Below are positions 59,251-64,000 of a DNA stretch of 64,000 nucleotides, in pieces; positions within the stretch are counted from its first letter, which is position 1; each line of letters starts with the position of its first letter. The position numbers and the translations under genes were made by a program. This DNA is from Micropterix aruncella (taxonomy: Eukaryota > Arthropoda > Insecta > Lepidoptera > Micropterigidae), in the NCBI GenBank assembly GCA_944548615.1, contig OX155952.1:2011001-2075000 (forward strand). The letters are read 5' to 3'. The notes below the pieces were generated by a model. It saw only the letters and a list, made by a program, of their open reading frames with translations. It was not told the DNA's origin and made no database searches.

Positions 59251-59640
59251 CTAATCTGGCTGCAACGTCACCGAAACGTCGGGTCCTACAAATTTTACGC
59301 GGTAAATTCGTTTTCTATCCTATTTATAATGTCAAACAACCGCGATAGTCTTCGATTTTATATATATTAATAATTTGTGCACCTAAGTTTTATTAAACTA
59401 TAAATTCTAACATTTGATGTATGGTTAGTCTGTCATGACTCGAGAACCATTCCTTTATTTTATTTTTGAATACCCTAAATGTCAAATTCATTTTTATTTC
59501 TATATTGAACGAATAACAATGAAAAATATTTAGAAAATCCATAGACCATATGAAAAAAAAAACGATATTACGTCTTCTAACGTCTAACGTAATCATTTTT
59601 AACCACCGACCTAAAAATATATTAAGAGCGAATCCATCAA
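59251..59640. other. Repeat end and AT-rich non-coding stretch
   Basis: It contains one arm of the 6805-6921 palindrome family, followed by CTATTTATAATGTCAAACAAC, shared with 6935-6960 and 51663-51685. No gene. Confidence 0.4.
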
Positions 59641-59770
59641 TTTGTCCGTACCGTTGATTATATTATAAGGTATTAGATTGTTCAATGCCGTAGTACGTTT
59701 TGGCAACTCTTCTGCCCCGAGGACATAGCGGTGACGCTGATAGCATTGTCCGGCAAAACTAATAGCAATG
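59640..59770 (-). repeat. Dispersed repeat copy (family of 890-1100 and 5103-5285)
   Basis: Reverse copy with TACGTTTTGGCAACTCTTCT and the ATTAGATTGTTCAATGCCG block. Confidence 0.5.
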
Positions 59771-59879
59771 TATTTGACAATCTATAACTAATCTATATTA
59801 TGTTTTACTTTTCGGCCCAATGGAAGGCATTGTGACCCCCCCCCCCTTCCTCTCCGACACGATTAGAACCACTTCCAGA

Positions 59880-60135
59880 TTAAAGTCTGTTTGTGAGTAT
59901 GTGTGTGTGTGTGTGTGTGTATTCCTCCACGATAGCGCCTGAATGTTTCATCCGATTGATCTGAACTTGGTATCATTCGGTCTCGGCAAATGTTGAAAAG
60001 AAAAGTATAAGTTGAAATCGGTCCACCAGAGGGCGCGCTAGTCATACTTCAATCTCGAAATATTGCAGTTATACTTGAAATTTGATACACAGATGCCTTG
60101 TTGGACCGAAATCACGACTGAATTATAAAGCCGTC
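59880..60135 (-). repeat. Dispersed repeat family D, reverse copy with (TG)n
   Basis: Reverse order of the 50010-50345 blocks. A TG microsatellite lies at about 59898-59920, with TATTCCTCCACGATAGCGCC and GATGCCTTGTTGGACCGAAA. Confidence 0.6.
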
Positions 60136-60269
60136 CTTCATGAGTCTGTGCGTTCAGAAACGTTTCCCGGCAAGTAGACAACTCCCCCCGCACACCAATT
60201 CGAGGTATATTTGTAGTATTTTCCGTGGTAATAAAATGGTATTTTCTCAAATCGGACTTTAAATATATA

Positions 60270-60617
60270 CCGCTTGTATATTAGATATTTTAACCAAAAT
60301 TTCACATGTGATTTTGGTTCAACAAGGCATCTTGGGTTTGGGCCAAGCGCCAACAGATGGCGTTAATAGTTAATTAAAATGTAAGGCGGAATTTAAATAC
60401 TATTAGTGTAGCTTGTAGATGAGGTATTCCAACCAAAATTCCACAATGTGATTTCACCCTAACAAGGCATATGTGTACCAAATTTCAAGTCTCTAAGTCT
60501 AATATTTCGATATTGAACCACATTTTTTTCAACTCTTGCCTCATTGCCATCCGAATTATGCCTGAATGCCAAATTTCAGGTCAATCGGACGGAGCGTTTG
60601 GGCGCTATCGTGGAGGA

Positions 60618-60661
<44 letters not shown>

Positions 60662-61133
60662 TGTGGATCTTATCAAGAATGACGAGGATAGCAGTTTTTA
60701 TGAAAGAGTTATTGACAGACTAGCTGAAACTTCTCCTCTTTTAAAAAAAATGTTCAGTGGATAACACATTATCAATTAGTTAATTGAACTTTCTACATAA
60801 AAATATATGAAAATCTAGCTGAAATTCCTCTTTTTTTTGATGGGATAATTATAACTAACTAAACTTTCTTCATAAATATGTATATCTTTGACATACAAAA
60901 CTTCCAAAATTTCGTGCCTATTTGATTAATATTATCATTTGGTTTATTGGTTGACCTGATGGTATAACTTGATCCAAGGCGCGCGGCGGGCCCCTAAAGT
61001 CATAATCCCACCCGAACCCCTTAGACCCTGATACCACACACACACACACACACACACAGACAGACATAGGCAGACAGACAGACAAACTTCAGTCTCAATC
61101 GTCTCAGGAGGAGGAGGGGGGAGGGGTCAAATG
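60270..61133 (+). repeat. Dispersed repeat family D, forward copies with (CA)n
   Basis: Several overlapping partial copies lie head to head with 59880-60135. CA microsatellites are at 60619-60659 and 61036-61058. The last part (CAGACAAACTTCAGTCTCAA, GTCTCAGGAGGAGG) runs up to the hAT target site. Confidence 0.6.
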
Positions 61134-62569
61134 CATGGGCGTATATAAGGGGGGGGGGGGGGGTTTAGGGGGTCCGGACCCCCCCCTTAGCATGTCTCCA
61201 CTTCGGGACGGCCTTATGAAGAAAATTGCAGATCAAGTTAAATCATCTCATTCAATGCTTATCTCTCTTTGTGAGACACGATGGACAGAAAAACATGTGG
61301 CTGTTGAAATATTTGCAGAAATGCTTCCAGTAATACGCGCAACAATTGAGGCACAAGATGATTCTGCTAATAGAGATGTTGCCACTCAAGCATACCAAAT
61401 ACAAACAGCCATGGAAAACAGCCAGTTTATCGTGTCGTTAGTTATACTAGGAAAAGTATTTTCATACACATCAAACCTAAACAAAGCAATGCAGAAGGTC
61501 AATGTCGATTTGACCAACATTTGTAGTTATGTGAAAACAATAAAAACTATTTTTTTAAATATTCGGAACGAAAATAAGTTCACCATTCTTTTTGAGCAAG
61601 CAAAGCAGATGAGTTCAGCGGCATAATTGTTCCAAGAACGACTGGAAGGCATACCCAGCGCAGCAATGCTCCAGGAGAAACTGCCGAAATATATTACCGT
61701 AGAAATGTATTTTACCCTTTCATTGAACATGTGGTTACAGAACCTGATGCACGCTTTAAGCCACATGAAGAGACAATCGAAGGGATTCAAATGATTCTGC
61801 CTGAAAAGACCAATGATGACTCTAAGATAAAAGAAAGCCTTAAAAAAATTGTGCTATTATTTTTGGTACAGACTAAAGCGAATACTTTTCCAATTGAATA
61901 TGAAATATGGCAGAATCATTGGAAATCTATGACGGAAAAACCATCCACCGCACTAGAAACTCTTGACCAGTGCGAGAATCAGTTCTTTCCTAGAATAAAA
62001 ATGCTGCTCACTATTTTGGCTACACTCCCAGTGTCCACAGCGACCCCAGAAAGGTGTTTTTCAACCTTAAAGAGGTTGAAAAACTACTTGAGAAATAGCA
62101 CGGGAGATGAACGACTGACTGGGTTTGCATTGATGAGTGTTTATCGTGATATAGCGGTCCAGCTGGATCCTAACGAAATTATAAATATGTTGGCCATAAG
62201 GCGTAAAAGGCTAAATGTTATAAGTACTTTAAAGTTTTTAAAGTTTTTTGTGAAAGCGCATCCATACATTCTCACAAACGTTCTTGTTTATAATAATAAG
62301 TACCTAGAATATAATGTCATAAATAAATGCTCTACCGACATTATTTACTTATTTTATTTAAAGGTAGGTACTTAAAGTAACTATCATTTGTCTGCGATTA
62401 ACTTGCGTGTATTTTAATGTTTATGTAATTTTTAAATAACTGAGATTAGAGTTTAGAATTTTGCTTTTTTCGGCGTGAAGTCCGGCCAATAACTAGTTTA
62501 TCTTTGTACATTTTCGTACCCGCGGACCCCCCCCCCCCCCCCCATGTGAAAGCTATAGCTACGCCCGTG
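61134..62569 (+). mobile_element. hAT element, internally deleted, with 8-bp target duplication
   Basis: The flanks are GTCAAATG at 61126-61133 and again at 62570-62577. The ends are short imperfect inverted repeats, CATGGGCGTA and its counterpart TACGCCCGTG, each followed inward by poly-G or poly-C tracts. 1,436 bp, about half the size of a full hAT. It carries only the C-terminal half of a transposase. Repeat family D continues across the site. Confidence 0.9.
61194..62375 (+). pseudogene. hAT transposase C-terminal pseudogene
   Basis: Upstream part (61194-61626): SLCETRWTEKHVAVEIFAEM, then TAMENSQFIVSLVILGKVFS. Downstream part, in another frame (reopening by about 61622): VPRTTGRHTQRSNAPGETAE, IEHVVTEPDARFKPH, then the hATC dimerisation signature TATPERCFSTLKRLKNYLR and STGDERLTGFALMSVYRD (about 62035-62150). 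It resembles the insect hAT family whose relatives are annotated as zinc-finger MYM or PRKRIR-like proteins. The N-terminal zinc finger and the first catalytic part are absent, and a frameshift lies near 61620, so it cannot work by itself. Confidence 0.85.
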
Positions 62570-62800
62570 GTCAAATGTATTAATCCGTCTTTATCTCGAA
62601 AAAAATGCGTGTCACAATACCTTACCTCCTCTTCGGTTGGTAGACAGTAAAACCCGAATTTTATAAAATAAATCTCAAATGTGTACCGAGGCATCGAGGA
62701 TCAATCGCAGAGAAGAAGACAGACGTGTAGTTTATGGTGTATGTAGTGTAGTGTATATAGTGTATAGTGTATGGTGTAAAACCGCGTAGCAGTAACCTGC
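62570..62800 (+). repeat. Dispersed repeat family D, right part beyond the hAT
   Basis: TAATCCGTCTTTATCTCGAA and CCTCCTCTTCGGTTGGTAGA continue the repeat interrupted at 61133 and match 50250-50330. The remainder holds a GTGTA-rich simple repeat near 62740-62775. Confidence 0.65.
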
Positions 62801-62804
62801 GCTT

Positions 62805-63000
62805 GTGTCTACGCTTAGTATGGATGGCGCTCGACCGAGCTTTCGCAGCGGTTCATTCACGTTCGGCGTGAAGTGGAGGTCGCCGCGGTTGGTCGATCGG
62901 TACGGGCCGCCCGCGTCCGCGGTGTCATCGGACGCGAGGGGGCCCGCGTCAGGGCGTCCATACCGCACAGTGCGCCAAACGGATCCTAACGGGGTTCTAA
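62805..63000. other. CpG-rich patch, unrecognised
   Basis: High CpG, open in several frames on both strands (62805-63071 plus, 62732-62968 minus) with no domain. It leads into the head of a subfamily B repeat. It may be part of a longer repeat unit. Confidence 0.25.
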
Positions 63001-63054
63001 GCAGCTTGGGTGGTGTTGGCCAATCTTTATGTCATCTGGCCTGCCCAACTCACG
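62990..63054 (+). repeat. GC-rich tRNA-like repeat, subfamily B, copy 5, head (split)
   Basis: AACGGGGTTCTAAGCAGCTT to CTGCCCAACTCACG is the family head, broken exactly inside the B box by the element at 63055-63539. Confidence 0.75.
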
Positions 63055-63539
63055 CACTGAGAAAAATATAACGATGTAATAAACGGAGATACACATGTTT
63101 CAACCAGGATTACTTATTTAATTCGAACTTTGGTCTATACGTATACACGACGAATGTACACGACGAATTTATTAACGATCACCGTCACGTATGGATGAAT
63201 GAATACGACGCGTAACGGTGTTGGCTAGACGGTAGTTATATTAAAATATAATGTTATTTCATTACGTCGCGACCTTGGGATCTCGCTTCTAGCATGACAG
63301 CATATAGAAGTATACGAATGGTTAAAGTCCGACTCATGAATCATATTGAAACTACATATACCGTTATTTCCGTATTAACCGTAAGGAAAATGTTGATACA
63401 TATAATCGAGTTTGAACGTAATGGAGTTTGAACGAAATTCCTTGTAATTCAGTAGAATTACGATTGGAACATCGTTATTCTGTATAAAACCATTATAACA
63501 AAATGGTAATAAAAGAATCAATCCAATATTTTTCTCAGT
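63055..63539. mobile_element. TIR element nested in a subfamily B repeat
   Basis: The ends are inverted repeats ACTGAGAAAAATAT (from 63056) and ATATTTTTCTCAGT (to 63539). ACG on both sides (63052-63054 and 63540-63542) may be a 3-bp target duplication. The flanking repeat resumes at its next base (CGGTTTAATTCC). About 485 bp with no coding frame. Superfamily unassigned. Confidence 0.7.
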
Positions 63540-64000
63540 ACGGTTTAATTCCTATCCGTCCTCCTCGAAGAGGGATTCAAGGGAACACCTCGGGCGGAAC
63601 TGGGTTTGCTAGCCAAGCTGCCCATCCTACGAATAACCGGTGGGGTCTGGAAACGTATGTTTCCTAAGCAGCGGGGGGGGGGGGGGGGTAGTTGTTGACC
63701 TAGCGTCGCCTATCGTTAGAAACTATCCGATAACCACCCGATCCGGAGTAACCATGACGGGTAAAGGGCGCCTCGGTCCGCGATAAATTCAAACTGAATA
63801 ACCGCTTACACCAGGTAGAATCCGTGGCCAAACTGGAGGGCGGAGAAGACCGGCCAAATCTGGGAGTGAGGGCGCGAGGCTGCCTGCTGGTTTCACTTCC
63901 CAGTGCTATGCGGTAAGGCGTTGGACTCTCACGGGCAAGTTGGCGTAGCTATAGGGTTTCGTCCCCAATTCTACGTTTACCTCACGGTTGAAAGAACGAT
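63540..64000 (+). repeat. GC-rich tRNA-like repeat, subfamily B, copy 5, body
   Basis: It continues from the head with CGTCCTCCTCGAAGAGGG, GGAAACGTATGTTTCCTAAG, a poly-G tract at about 63673-63688 and CGCGATAAATTCAAACTGAA. The tRNA-Ser-like GCGGTAAGGCGTTGGACTC is near 63910. It runs to the window edge. Confidence 0.75.

Noticed and set aside
63890..63940. A genuine tRNA gene at the GCGGTAAGGCGTTGGACTC segment
   Set aside because: Only the D-arm to anticodon-stem part resembles tRNA-Ser/Leu; there is no acceptor stem or properly spaced T-arm, and the segment recurs in every complete repeat copy.

Overview
The window looks like a transposon-dense, AT-rich stretch of an arthropod genome, most likely an insect. 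The evidence is the mix of mobile elements (Ty3/gypsy, Jockey-like and zinc-finger LINEs, hAT, Tc1, piggyBac-type, PIF/Harbinger and Helitron copies), long AT and CA microsatellites, spliced-gene signals, and no bacterial gene organisation. I cannot place the species. Almost all recognisable protein-coding sequence belongs to mobile elements; no conserved host gene could be identified with confidence.

Layout. 0-10 kb: MITE-type elements (inverted-repeat, two TTAA-flanked piggyBac-like elements, a TA-flanked foldback), a LINE 3' end and a non-autonomous Helitron carrying an AAAAGTCG-type minisatellite. 10-17 kb: several copies of a GC-rich interspersed repeat superfamily with tRNA-like motifs (subfamilies A and B, roughly 15 copies or fragments across the window) and Jockey-like LINE relics. 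17.7-21.7 kb: the 3' end of a zinc-finger LINE split by a 3,167-bp hAT element with an exact 8-bp target duplication. 23.5-32.1 kb: an 8,639-bp, apparently complete Ty3/gypsy retrotransposon on the minus strand. Its 1,331-bp LTRs differ at one base, gag and pol are open, a canonical A_AAA_AAC slippage site sits on the gag stop codon, and it is inserted in an AT microsatellite. 32-40 kb: further MITEs (including a PIF/Harbinger-type foldback with TAA duplications) and a 2.1-kb terminal-inverted-repeat element that carries an unrecognised two-exon gene.

40-50 kb: two Helitrons of one family, a LINE relic, a Harbinger transposase fragment and a decayed Tc1-like transposase. 50-64 kb: a 105-bp minisatellite, more A/B repeats, a second AT microsatellite in a LINE 3' end, and a 1,436-bp deleted hAT copy with an 8-bp target duplication. 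That hAT copy lies inside a repeat whose uninterrupted paralogue is also in the window. A nested TIR element splits the last B repeat.

The main functional unit is the gypsy element. Gag supplies the capsid and nucleocapsid. A -1 frameshift gives Gag-Pol with protease, reverse transcriptase, RNase H and integrase. A tRNA-Lys-like primer site and a polypurine tract flank the internal region. No env gene is seen. Everything else is mostly decayed, but the nested insertions give a clear relative chronology.
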